Positions 16,297 through 24,421 of a stretch of 64,000 nucleotides of DNA are shown piece by piece (the stretch's first letter is position 1; each line of letters starts with the position of its first letter). The notes beneath the pieces are model-generated. The model worked only from the letters and a program-made list of their open reading frames with translations. It did not search any database and was not told where the DNA came from. The position numbers were made by a program, and so were the translations under genes. Origin of the DNA: Spongiactinospora sp. TRM90649 (GTDB lineage Bacteria > Actinomycetota > Actinomycetes > Streptosporangiales > Streptosporangiaceae); NCBI RefSeq assembly GCF_029382225.1, contig NZ_JARLTC010000041.1:1-64000 (forward strand). The letters are read 5' to 3'.

Positions 16297-17033
16297 AGAC
16301 CGGACTCGGGGGTGCGGACGAGGATGCGGCGGCACTCCTCGCAGCGGACGACCTCGTCGGGGGCGGCGGCCCTGATCTGGTTGAGGTCGGCGATGGACAG
16401 GGAGACCTTGCACCCCTGGCACCGCCCGCCGCGCAGCATCGCCGCGCCGACGCCGTACTGGCCGCGCAGCTTCTCGTAGAGGGCGAGCAGGTCGGCGGGG
16501 ATGTCTGTGGCGATGCCGGAGCGCTTGCCATCCGTCTCGGCACGCTCCTTGTCGATCTCGGCGAACGCGGTGTCGCGGCGTTCCTCACCGGCGGCGCGGA
16601 CCGTGGCGGCCTCGTCGCGCTCGGCGGTCAGGGTGGCGACGCGGGCGTCGGCCGACTCGCGGCGTTCCATGATCTCCAGCACGACCTCTTCGAGGTCGCC
16701 TTGCCTGCGCCGCAGGGAGGTGATCTCGGACTGCAGGCCGGCCAGTTCCTTGGGGGATCCGACCTGGCCGGAGTCGAGGCGCTTCTGGTCGCGCTCGGCG
16801 CGGCTGCGCACGGCGTCGACGTCACGCTCGGCCTTCGCCTGGTCGCGGGCGAGGTCGCCGGACTCCGTCTCGGCGCTGATCACCTGTGTGGACAGGCGGG
16901 CCTGACGTGCCGCCGCCTCGTCGATCTCTGCCAGCTCGGGCAGCGTGCGGCGGCGGTGGGCCAGCCGGTCGAGGATGGAGTCGAGCTCCGCGAGCTGGAG
17001 CAGTCGCTTCTGGGCTTCCGGGGCTGCTTTCAC
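16293..17033 (-). CDS. Zinc-ribbon coiled-coil protein (C4-type, Rv2229c family)
   Basis: A 246-residue protein, mainly a long coiled coil (residues 10-180, rich in Glu/Arg/Ala heptads), ending in a C4 zinc ribbon with CQGC and CEEC near 205 and 225. Homologues sit beside RNase H and Nif3-like genes across actinobacteria. The molecular role is not firmly known, with nucleic-acid or protein binding proposed. The start is GTG at 17033, which overlaps the Nif3 stop as GTGA; an ATG five codons upstream is possible but would break this spacing. Confidence 0.88.
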   Translation of the reverse strand: MKAAPEAQKRLLQLAELDSILDRLAHRRRTLPELAEIDEAAARQARLSTQVISAETESGDLARDQAKAERDVDAVRSRAERDQKRLDSGQVGSPKELAGLQSEITSLRRRQGDLEEVVLEIMERRESADARVATLTAERDEAATVRAAGEERRDTAFAEIDKERAETDGKRSGIATDIPADLLALYEKLRGQYGVGAAMLRGGRCQGCKVSLSIADLNQIRAAAPDEVVRCEECRRILVRTPESGL

Positions 17034-17878
17034 TTCGTATCCTCGCACTGTGCTGTTGTGGTCCAGGCGTCTGTGACCGTCGGGGAGACGCGCGTCTCAA
17101 CAGTAATCCCCCGCGCGGCGAGGCGGGACGCCAGACGGGCGGCGGCGTCGGCCAGCCACGGCCATTCGGTCGCCCAGTGCGCGGCGTCGAGCAGTGCGGG
17201 CCCGCCGTCCTCGACGAACTCGCTCGCGGGGTGGTGGCGCAGGTCGGCGGTGAGGAAGGCGTCCACGCCCGCGGCCCTGGCGGTGCTCAGCAGGGAGTCG
17301 CCGGCGCCTCCGCTGACCGCGACCTTGTGCAGGACGCGTTCGGGGTCGCCCGCCACGCGCAGGCCCCAGGCGGTGCGCGGCAGGCCGTTGGCGGCGTGGG
17401 CGGCGAACGCGGCCAGCGTCATGGGGGCGGGCAGGCAGCCGATCCGGCCGAGGCCGCGCGTGGGGTCGCCGGGGGTGGGCAGCAGCGGCACGAGGTCGCC
17501 GGTCAGGCCGACGGCCCTGGCCAGGGCGTCGGAGACGCCGGGGTCGGCGGCGTCGGCGTTGGTGTGCGCGGTGTGCAGCGCGATGCCGTTCCTGATCAGG
17601 GTGTGCACGACCCGGCCCTTGGCGCTGGTCGCGGCGACGCTGGTGGTGCCGCGCAGGTAGAGCGGGTGGTGGGCGACGATCAGGTCGGCGTTCCAGGTCA
17701 GTGCCTCCTCGACGACGACCGCGACCGGATCGACGGCGAACAGCACCCGGTGGACCTTCGCGGCCGGATCACCGCAGACCAGGCCCACCGCGTCCCACGA
17801 CTCGGCCCAGGCGGGCTCGTACATCGACTCGATCTCCGCGACCACGGCGGCAAGCGTTGCTCCTGGCACGTTGCGCAC
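17030..17878 (-). CDS. Nif3-like dinuclear metal-centre protein (GTP cyclohydrolase I type 2 family)
   Basis: 282 residues. Metal-ligand motifs are visible: IVAHHPLYLRG (His-His), HTAHTNADAA and the C-terminal LLDAAHWATEWPW where the last His/Glu ligands lie. WDAVGLVCGDP near residue 30 is the family entry. These proteins form hexamers with two metals per subunit; the cellular reaction remains uncertain. It is the first gene of a three-gene operon coupled by GTGA overlaps with the zinc-ribbon and RNase H/phosphatase genes. Confidence 0.92.
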   Translation of the reverse strand: MRNVPGATLAAVVAEIESMYEPAWAESWDAVGLVCGDPAAKVHRVLFAVDPVAVVVEEALTWNADLIVAHHPLYLRGTTSVAATSAKGRVVHTLIRNGIALHTAHTNADAADPGVSDALARAVGLTGDLVPLLPTPGDPTRGLGRIGCLPAPMTLAAFAAHAANGLPRTAWGLRVAGDPERVLHKVAVSGGAGDSLLSTARAAGVDAFLTADLRHHPASEFVEDGGPALLDAAHWATEWPWLADAAARLASRLAARGITVETRVSPTVTDAWTTTAQCEDTK

Positions 17879-17927
17879 CTTACCCGGCGCTCATACTGTA
17901 AGCGCATCCTGACACGGGAGGGCGGGC

Positions 17928-18209
17928 ATGCCCACTGTCGCGATCATCGGCGCGGGGTTCGGCGGACAGTGCACGGAGATTCGGTGGCGAGCCGCTGGAA
18001 TCGCGTCGTTCACGGTTTTTGAGAAGGCCGATCGGATCGGCGGCGAGCGGCGGGGCAACGCGCATTCAGGATCGGGGTGCGATATCCCATTCCATTTGCA
18101 TTCTTACTTTTTTGAAAAATATTCCACCCGGACTCGCCGCCATTACGCCGCGGGCATTCCCACGGGTAACGTCGTCCCCGGACATGCCAAGGACCTGAGG
18201 AGGGGCTGA
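17928..18209 (+). pseudogene. Truncated, degenerate N-terminus of a Baeyer-Villiger-type flavin monooxygenase
   Basis: The first 60 residues (TVAIIGAGFGGQ with FAD-binding GxGxxG, VFEKADRIGG, SGCDIPFHLHSYFFE) match the start of FAD monooxygenases. The similarity then fades into STRTRRHYAAGIPTGN and the frame stops at 93 residues, where the intact enzyme has about 480-550. Expected residues are altered (for example ERRGNAH in place of the usual VWRDNTYPG). The 3' part is replaced by the leader of the next gene, whose AGGAGG lies inside this frame. A short expressed peptide cannot be excluded. Confidence 0.75.
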
Positions 18210-18214
18210 ACGCG

Positions 18215-19339
18215 ATGCCGCCCGAGGAGCCGCCCGGCGTCCCGCCGGACATGCTGGCGGACCTCGCGGAGCTGGTGCTCTGCGAGTCCTACTCCGCCGA
18301 CCTGGCCGCGGTCGCGCGCAGCGCCGCGACGGTCGCCGCCATGGGCCGCCGGATCCTCGGCGAGCCGCCCGAGTCGATCCTCATCGACGGCGTGACCCAC
18401 CTGCGCTGGAGCTTCGGCGCGCCGCGCGTCCTGGTGCTCGGCCACCACGACACGGTCTGGCCGATGGGCACGCTGTCCACCCATCCATGGTCGGTCACCG
18501 ACGGCATCGCGCGCGGCCCCGGGGTCTTCGACATGAAGTCGGGGCTGGTCCAGGCGTTCCACGCGCTGGCGGCGCTGCCGTCCCTGGACGGCGTGACCCT
18601 CCTCGTCACCGGCGACGAGGAACTGGGCTCGACGACCTCCCGCACGCTCATCGAGGACTGCGCGCGCGGCCTCGCCGCCACGTTCGTCCTGGAGGCCAGC
18701 GCCGACGGCGGCGCGCTGAAGACCGCCCGCAAGGGGGTCTCGCGCTATGAGCTGGTGGTGCGCGGCCGGGCCGCGCACGCGGGCCTGGAGCCCGAGCAGG
18801 GCGTCAACGCGGGCGTCGAGCTGGCCCACCAGGTGATCGCGATCGCCGCCATGGCCGAGGGCGCGACCACCGTGACCCCGACCCTCCTGTCGGCGGGCAC
18901 CAGCCCGAACACCGTGCCCGCCACCGCGCGGATCAGGGTCGACGTCCGGGTGCCCGACCAGGCCGCCCAGGAGCGGGTGGACGCGCTGATGCGCGGCCTG
19001 ACACCCACGCTGGCCGAGGCGCGGCTGGAGCTGATCGGCGGCCCGAACCGCCCGCCGCTGGAACCGGCCTCCTCACGGGCGCTGTTCGAGCTGGCCGAGG
19101 GGATCGCCGGCGACCTCGGCATCGGGCCGCTCACCGGCATCGCCGTGGGCGGCGGGTCCGACGGCAACTTCACGGCGGGGATCGGCTGCCCGACCCTCGA
19201 CGGCCTGGGCGCGGTGGGCGGCGGCGCGCACGCCGACCACGAGCACGTCGTCCTGGCGGAGATGCCGCGCCGTACGTCCCTGGTCCGCGAGCTGGTCAGG
19301 GCCGTGCTCGACGGCGAGACCGGACGAGGGGCCGGATGA
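18215..19339 (+). CDS. M20-family metallo-amidohydrolase, likely N-succinyl-L-amino acid desuccinylase
   Basis: 374 residues with the di-zinc ligands of M20 peptidases: GHHDTVW (His, Asp), GVFDMKSG (bridging Asp), GDEELGS (catalytic Glu and ligand Glu) and the C-terminal GAHADHEHV (His). A dimerisation domain lies at about 180-290 (YELVVRGRAAHAG). By family it would be called a glutamate-carboxypeptidase-like enzyme. Its coupling to a GNAT acyltransferase and an NSAR-type racemase suggests it hydrolyses N-acyl (probably N-succinyl) L-amino acids. AGGAGG precedes the ATG. The stop overlaps the next ATG. Confidence 0.85.
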   Translation: MPPEEPPGVPPDMLADLAELVLCESYSADLAAVARSAATVAAMGRRILGEPPESILIDGVTHLRWSFGAPRVLVLGHHDTVWPMGTLSTHPWSVTDGIARGPGVFDMKSGLVQAFHALAALPSLDGVTLLVTGDEELGSTTSRTLIEDCARGLAATFVLEASADGGALKTARKGVSRYELVVRGRAAHAGLEPEQGVNAGVELAHQVIAIAAMAEGATTVTPTLLSAGTSPNTVPATARIRVDVRVPDQAAQERVDALMRGLTPTLAEARLELIGGPNRPPLEPASSRALFELAEGIAGDLGIGPLTGIAVGGGSDGNFTAGIGCPTLDGLGAVGGGAHADHEHVVLAEMPRRTSLVRELVRAVLDGETGRGAG

Positions 19340-20157
19340 CCGGCGAGACACCCGGCACGGAGCGGGGCGAGGGCCCGCGACCGTCCGGGGTCGAGGTCCG
19401 CGAGCTGGACGACCTGGACGAGTTCGAGCGGGTGTATCGGCTTTTCGATGAGATCTGGCGGTTCGGCTCGGGCGCCGCGCCGGTCACCGTCGAGCTGATG
19501 CGGGCGCTGGCGCACTCCGGCAACTACGTCGCCGGGGCCTACGCGGACGGCGAGCTGGTGGGCGCGTCCGTCGGCTTCCTGTCCGCCCCGGCCGGGCGGG
19601 CGCTGCACTCCCACGTGACCGGCACCCGCGAGGGCGGCGGCACCGGGTTCGCGCTGAAGCTGCACCAGCGCGAATGGGCGCTGGCCAGGGGGCTGGACAC
19701 GATCACCTGGACCTACGACCCGCTGGTGCGCCGCAACGCGCACTTCAACCTGACCAAGCTGGGCGCGCTGCCCACGGAGTACCTGCGCGACTTCTACGGC
19801 GTGATGGACGACGCGATCAACACCGGCGAGGAGTCGGACCGGGTGCTCGCCTCATGGGACCTCAACGCGCCCCGCGTGGCCGCGTGCTGCTCGGGCGTGC
19901 CGTACCGCCCGGCGGTGTCGCTGGAGGCCGCCGTCGCCCTGGAAGATCGCGGCGGGCGGCCCCTCGCCCAGTTGACCGGGGCCGACGTGGTGCTGGTCGC
20001 GGTGCCCGCCGACATCGAGCTGACGCGCCGCCGCGATCCGCTGCTGGCCAGGGAGTGGCGGCTGGCCGTGCGCGAGACGCTGGGCGGCCTGATGGACGGC
20101 GGCGCGCGGGTGACCGGCTTCCATCACCGGACCTACTACGTAGTGGAGAAAGCGTGA
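19336..20157 (+). CDS. GNAT-superfamily acyltransferase, likely succinyl-CoA:D-amino acid N-succinyltransferase
   Basis: 273 residues of the predicted GNAT family that accompanies NSAR enzymes. Features include the acyl-CoA-binding beta-bulge region ELVGASVGFLS, then SHVTGTREGGGTGFALKLHQREWALARG (pyrophosphate loop and helix) and WTYDPLVRRNAHFNLTKLGA, a hallmark of this family. In Geobacillus the homologue succinylates D-amino acids. ATG overlaps the M20 stop (ATGA at 19336) and its own stop overlaps the GTG of the racemase (GTGA at 20154). The acyl donor is inferred from context. Confidence 0.8.
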   Translation: MTGETPGTERGEGPRPSGVEVRELDDLDEFERVYRLFDEIWRFGSGAAPVTVELMRALAHSGNYVAGAYADGELVGASVGFLSAPAGRALHSHVTGTREGGGTGFALKLHQREWALARGLDTITWTYDPLVRRNAHFNLTKLGALPTEYLRDFYGVMDDAINTGEESDRVLASWDLNAPRVAACCSGVPYRPAVSLEAAVALEDRGGRPLAQLTGADVVLVAVPADIELTRRRDPLLAREWRLAVRETLGGLMDGGARVTGFHHRTYYVVEKA

Positions 20158-21254
20158 AGATCACCGGAGTCGAGCTGCGCCGGATCGCGATGCCGCTGGT
20201 CTCGCCGTTCCGCACATCCTTCGGCACCGAGACGGCCCGCGACGTGCTGCTGGTTCGCGTGGTGACGCCCGAGTCGGAGGGCTGGGGCGAGTGCGTGGCG
20301 ATGTCCGAGCCGCTGTACTCCCCCGAGTACGCCGACGGCGCGGCCGACGTGCTGCGCCGGTTCCTGATCCCCGCGCTGCCCGAGCACGTGGACGCCCGCT
20401 TGGTCGGCGCCGCGCTGGAGCACGTCAAGGGGCACCAGATGGCCAAGGCGGCGCTGGAGGCCGCCGTGCTGGACGCGTCGCTGCGCGCGTCGGGGGAGTC
20501 GTTCGGGCGGTTCCTCGGGGCGGAGCGCGACCGCGTGCCGTGCGGCGTCTCGGTGGGGATCATGGATTCGATCCCCCGGCTGCTGGACACCGTCGAGGGT
20601 TACCTGGCGGAGGGATACGTAAGGATCAAGCTGAAGATCGAGCCGGGCCGCGACCTCGCCCCGGTGCGCGCGGTGCGCGAGCGCTTCGGCGACGACGTGC
20701 TGCTACAGGTGGACGCCAACGCCGCCTACACCCTGGCCGACGCCCCGCGCCTGGCCCGGCTCGACGAGTTCGGTCTGCTGCTGATCGAGCAGCCGCTGGC
20801 CGATGACGACCTGGTGCAGCACGCCGCGCTGGCCCGCCGCCTGGCCACGCCCATCTGCCTGGACGAGTCGATCACCTCGGCCGCCCAGGCCGCCGCGGCG
20901 ATCACGCTCGGGTCCTGCTCGATCATCAACATCAAGCCGGGCCGGGTCGGCGGCTATCTGGAGTCCCGCCGGATCCACGACCTGTGCCGCGCGCACGGGG
21001 TGGCGGTCTGGTGCGGCGGCATGCTGGAGACGGGGATCGGGCGCGCGGCGAACGTGGCGCTGGCCGCGCTGCCGGGCTTCACGCTGCCGGGCGACACCTC
21101 GGCCTCCGGCCGCTACTTCGCCACCGACGTCACCGAGCCGTTCGAGCTGTCGGACGGGCATCTGGAGGTCCCGCGCGGGCCGGGGCTGGGGGTCGAGCCG
21201 CTGCCCGAGGTGCTGGCCGAGGTGACCACGGCCACCGAGTGGATCCCGCGTTAG
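20154..21254 (+). CDS. menC: Enolase-superfamily N-succinylamino acid racemase / o-succinylbenzoate synthase
   Basis: 366 residues. The MLE-subgroup catalytic set is intact: Lys159-x-Lys161 (IKLKIEPG), metal ligands Asp187 (QVDAN), Glu212 (IEQPL) and Asp237 (LDES), and Lys261 (NIKPGRVGG). The spacing of Lys161-Asp187-Glu212-Asp237-Lys261 matches known NSAR/NAAAR enzymes. Such enzymes racemise N-acylamino acids and often also make o-succinylbenzoate for menaquinone. The operon (desuccinylase, N-acyltransferase) favours the NSAR role; an additional MenC role cannot be excluded, and the symbol reflects the usual family name. GTG start is fixed by the GTGA overlap. Confidence 0.88.
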   Translation: MKITGVELRRIAMPLVSPFRTSFGTETARDVLLVRVVTPESEGWGECVAMSEPLYSPEYADGAADVLRRFLIPALPEHVDARLVGAALEHVKGHQMAKAALEAAVLDASLRASGESFGRFLGAERDRVPCGVSVGIMDSIPRLLDTVEGYLAEGYVRIKLKIEPGRDLAPVRAVRERFGDDVLLQVDANAAYTLADAPRLARLDEFGLLLIEQPLADDDLVQHAALARRLATPICLDESITSAAQAAAAITLGSCSIINIKPGRVGGYLESRRIHDLCRAHGVAVWCGGMLETGIGRAANVALAALPGFTLPGDTSASGRYFATDVTEPFELSDGHLEVPRGPGLGVEPLPEVLAEVTTATEWIPR

Positions 21255-21263
21255 AGGCGGCCG

Positions 21264-22808
21264 CTAGGAGGTCCGTTTGAGGTAGTCGTCGCGGACCTTC
21301 GACCTGCTCAGCTTGCCGGTCGGGGTGCGCGGTAGCTCGGCCACGAACTCGATCGTCTTGGGCCGCTTGTAGCGGGCGATCCGCCGCGCGCAGTGGCCGA
21401 GCAGTTCGGCGACCAGGGCGGGTCCGGGTTCGGCGCCCGGCGCGAGCTGCACCAGGGCGACCACGTTGTGGCCCCACTCCGGGTCGGGCACGCCGATCAC
21501 GGCGGTGTCGGCCACCGCCGGATGCTCGAACAGCGCGGCCTCGACCTCGGCGGGGTAGATGTTGACCCCGCCGGACACGATGAGGTCGGTGCGCCGGTCG
21601 CACAGGAACAGGTAGCCGTCGGCGTCGAGGTAGCCGATGTCGCCGGGGGTGTACCAGTCGCCGCGCATGCTGGCGGCGGTCTTATCCGGGTCTTTGTGGT
21701 ACTCGAAGGAGTTGGCGGTGGACCTGACGTAGATCAGGCCGGGTTCCCCCGGCGGCAGTTCGGCGCCGTGGTCGTCGAGGATCCTGGCCTCGAAGGTGGG
21801 CGCGGGCCTGCCCACGGTGCCGGGCCGCAGCAGCCATTCGTCCGGCTTGACGGCGAAGGCGATGGCCGACTCGGTGGAGCCGTAGTACTCGTAGACCACC
21901 GGCCCCCACCAGTCCATCAGCGCCTGTTTGACCGGCACCGGGCAGGCCGCCCCGGTGTGCACGACCTGGGCCAGCGACGACACGTCGTATCCGGCGCGGA
22001 CCCGCTCGGGCAGCCGCAGGATCCGGTGGAACATCGTCGGCACCATCAGCGTGTTGGTGACCCGGTGCTCCTGGATCAGGCCCAGCACGGTCTCGGGGGC
22101 GAACCACGGCGCGATGACCACGGTGTGCCCCATGTGCAGGGCGAAGACGGTGTGCGCGCACGGCGCGGAGTGGTACATCGGCGACGTCACCAGGTGCACG
22201 CCGTCGCCGGGGCGCAGGTCGAGGACCTCGCCGAGGAACCAGAGGTGCAGCGGGAGCACCTGTTCGGGCTCGGCGTCGCGCGGGGTGCGGCGCACGCCCT
22301 TGGGGCGGCCGGTGGTGCCGGAGGTGTACCACATCATCGTGCCGGCCCTGCGGTTCTCCGGGGGGCGGGCGGGCATGCCGGCGGCGAGCGCGGCGACGCC
22401 GTCGAGCACGGGCGTGGCGCCCGCCGCGCGGCGTACGGCCTCCGCGTACGGCCCGGCCGTGATCACCGCCCGCGGGTCGCAGTCGTCCAGGATGTAGGCC
22501 GTCTCGGCGACGGTCAGGTGCCAGTTGACCGGTACGTAGTACATCCCGGTCTGCCCGGTGGCCAGCGGCAGCGCCACGGCGTCGAGGCCGTTGGGCAGCA
22601 CTCCGGCGATCACGTCTCCGGGGCCCGCCCCCATGGCGCGGAGGCCGTGGGACACCCGGTCGACCAGGGCGCGCAGCTCGCCGTAGCCGGTGACCGTGCC
22701 GTCGGGCCCGATCACGGCCCGGCGACCGGGATCGGCCTCGGCGATGCGGTAGAAGCCCGGCAGGGAGGCGATATCACCCTTGTCGCCCATATCACCCAGG
22801 TCACCCAT
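21264..22808 (-). CDS. Acyl-CoA synthetase (AMP-forming, ANL superfamily)
   Basis: 514 residues. Motif A5/P-loop MMWYTSGTTGRPKGV near 160, YEYYGSTES near 310, GDWYTPGDIGYLDADGYLFLCDR near 390 and the C-terminal lysine motif RTPTGKLSRSKVR are all present, so the ligase should be active. It adenylates a carboxylic acid and transfers it to CoA. The substrate is unknown (fatty or aryl acid); it is not an obvious MenE. The N-terminus has an odd GDLGDMGDKGD repeat before the real domain (IASLPGFY), so an internal ATG six codons in may be the true start. It is convergent with the racemase, nine bases away. Confidence 0.88.
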   Translation of the reverse strand: MGDLGDMGDKGDIASLPGFYRIAEADPGRRAVIGPDGTVTGYGELRALVDRVSHGLRAMGAGPGDVIAGVLPNGLDAVALPLATGQTGMYYVPVNWHLTVAETAYILDDCDPRAVITAGPYAEAVRRAAGATPVLDGVAALAAGMPARPPENRRAGTMMWYTSGTTGRPKGVRRTPRDAEPEQVLPLHLWFLGEVLDLRPGDGVHLVTSPMYHSAPCAHTVFALHMGHTVVIAPWFAPETVLGLIQEHRVTNTLMVPTMFHRILRLPERVRAGYDVSSLAQVVHTGAACPVPVKQALMDWWGPVVYEYYGSTESAIAFAVKPDEWLLRPGTVGRPAPTFEARILDDHGAELPPGEPGLIYVRSTANSFEYHKDPDKTAASMRGDWYTPGDIGYLDADGYLFLCDRRTDLIVSGGVNIYPAEVEAALFEHPAVADTAVIGVPDPEWGHNVVALVQLAPGAEPGPALVAELLGHCARRIARYKRPKTIEFVAELPRTPTGKLSRSKVRDDYLKRTS

Positions 22809-23035
22809 GGCTCACGGCTCCAGAGGCTCGGCGAGGTGCGCTCGTGGATCAGGTGCGCGTCTGCCCACAGATATACCCCATGCCGACGCGGCGGGGTTCG
22901 GTATGGCGAGACGCCGCCATCCAGATGAAAGCCGACGTATGCCAGGAATGGGAATTTTACCCATTCTTAGAGCTGAATCTCCCTGACTCCGAGCAGCATA
23001 TCCCTAACGTGATCACCTGATTACCGGGGGCTCGG

Positions 23036-24388
23036 GTGAGCAGAAGGCACAGATGGTCCATCAGGACGCGGCTGGCCGTCGGCGCCGGTCTCGTCATGGG
23101 ACTCATCTGTCTCGCGGCCTCCGCGCTCGTCCTGCTCGGGGTGCGTCAGATGGCCTTCGGCTACCAGCAGGAGCGGCTCATCACCTCGACGCTCAACCTG
23201 GCGAACCACATCCAGGAGGGGGACGTGCCGAAGCCCCTCACCACGACGGAGCCGCCCGCCGTACAGGTGATCGACCCGCAGGGGCGGATCGTCTCGGCCA
23301 CGCCCCGGGTCATCGGGGAGCCGCCGATCGCCGCACTCCCCCAGGGGCACAGGTACCACGACCTACGCGGCCAGTGGCGGCGCTGCGACGTGCCCGGGTT
23401 CCCCCGGCAGTGCATGATCGTGATCGGTTACCGGGTCCACAACCCGAACGGCGACTGGACGGTGTACGCGGCCGACGACGACGTCCCGTGGTACGTCGAC
23501 GTGCGGTTGCTGGGCGCCCTGGCCGGCACCTCGCTGCTGCTCGCGGGGGTGATGACGGCGGGCACCTACCGCACCGTCCGCAAGACGCTGGCCCCGGTGG
23601 ACGCCATCCGGGCCGAACTCGACGAGATCAGCACCACCGACCTGGGCAGGAGGGTGCCGGTCCCGCCGTACCAGGACGAGATCCGCCGCATGGCCGAGAG
23701 CGTGAACCGCACCCTGGACCGCCTGGAGACCCTGGTGGAGAAGCAGCGGCGGTTCGCCTCCGACGCCTCCCACGACCTGCGCAGCCCGATCACGGCGATG
23801 CGCACGCAGGTGGAGGACGCCCTGCTGCATCCGGGCGACACCGACTGGATCCAGCTCTCGCGGACCCAGCTCGGCAGCCTGGAACGACTGGAGGCCTTGG
23901 TCAGCGACCTGCTCATGCTCGCCAGGCTGGACGCGGGCGCGCCGTCCAGGAGAGACCGGCTGGACCTCTCCGAACTGGTGCGCGGCGAGCTGGACCGGCG
24001 GCGGCGGCGGGTGCGGGTGGTGCCCAGGCTGCAGGGCGGCGTGGAGGTGCTCGGCGACCGGCTCCGGCTGGCCAGGCTGCTGACCAACCTGGTGGACAAC
24101 GCGGAGCGGCACGCCGCCTCGGAGATCGTGGTGACGGTCAAGTCCGAGGACGGCACCGCGGTCTTGGAGGTCCTCGACGATGGCTCGGGAATCCCGGAGG
24201 AACAGCGGGAGGTGGTGTTCCAGCGGTTCACCAGGCTCGCCGCCGCGCGCAACCGGGACGCCGGTGGAACGGGCCTCGGCCTACCGATCGCCAGGGAGAT
24301 AGCCGAGGAGCACGGCGGCACCCTCACCGTGCGGGACAGCCCGAGCGGGGCCAGGTTCGTGGCCCGGTTCCCGTCGGCGCGCGCGTGA
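23036..24388 (+). CDS. Orphan sensor histidine kinase
   Basis: 450 residues: N-terminal transmembrane helix (TRLAVGAGLVMGLICLAASALVLL), an extracellular sensor of about 110 residues, and a second helix (LLGALAGTSLLLAGVMTAGTY). Then come HAMP (RKTLAPVDAIRAELDEIS), HisKA with ASHDLRSPI (phosphorylated His) and HATPase_c with NLVDNAERHA, DDGSGIP and GGTGLGLPIA. The extracellular loop has two Cys (RRCDVPGFPRQC) that may form a disulfide. Start is GTG at 23036 after GGGGGCTCGG. No response regulator is adjacent, so the partner lies elsewhere. Confidence 0.9.
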   Translation: MSRRHRWSIRTRLAVGAGLVMGLICLAASALVLLGVRQMAFGYQQERLITSTLNLANHIQEGDVPKPLTTTEPPAVQVIDPQGRIVSATPRVIGEPPIAALPQGHRYHDLRGQWRRCDVPGFPRQCMIVIGYRVHNPNGDWTVYAADDDVPWYVDVRLLGALAGTSLLLAGVMTAGTYRTVRKTLAPVDAIRAELDEISTTDLGRRVPVPPYQDEIRRMAESVNRTLDRLETLVEKQRRFASDASHDLRSPITAMRTQVEDALLHPGDTDWIQLSRTQLGSLERLEALVSDLLMLARLDAGAPSRRDRLDLSELVRGELDRRRRRVRVVPRLQGGVEVLGDRLRLARLLTNLVDNAERHAASEIVVTVKSEDGTAVLEVLDDGSGIPEEQREVVFQRFTRLAAARNRDAGGTGLGLPIAREIAEEHGGTLTVRDSPSGARFVARFPSARA

Positions 24389-24419
24389 GGCACCCCCCTC
24401 CGCCGCGCGCGCCGACGGG
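24370..24419. terminator. 16-bp perfect hairpin, bidirectional terminator between convergent genes
   Basis: CCCGTCGGCGCGCGCG (24370-24385) and its exact reverse complement (24404-24419) enclose an 18-base loop. The left arm is made of the last codons of the histidine kinase, whose stop codon starts the loop (24386-24388). The right arm ends two bases before the end of the convergent exporter gene. It can serve both transcripts. Confidence 0.8.
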
Positions 24420-24421
24420 GG

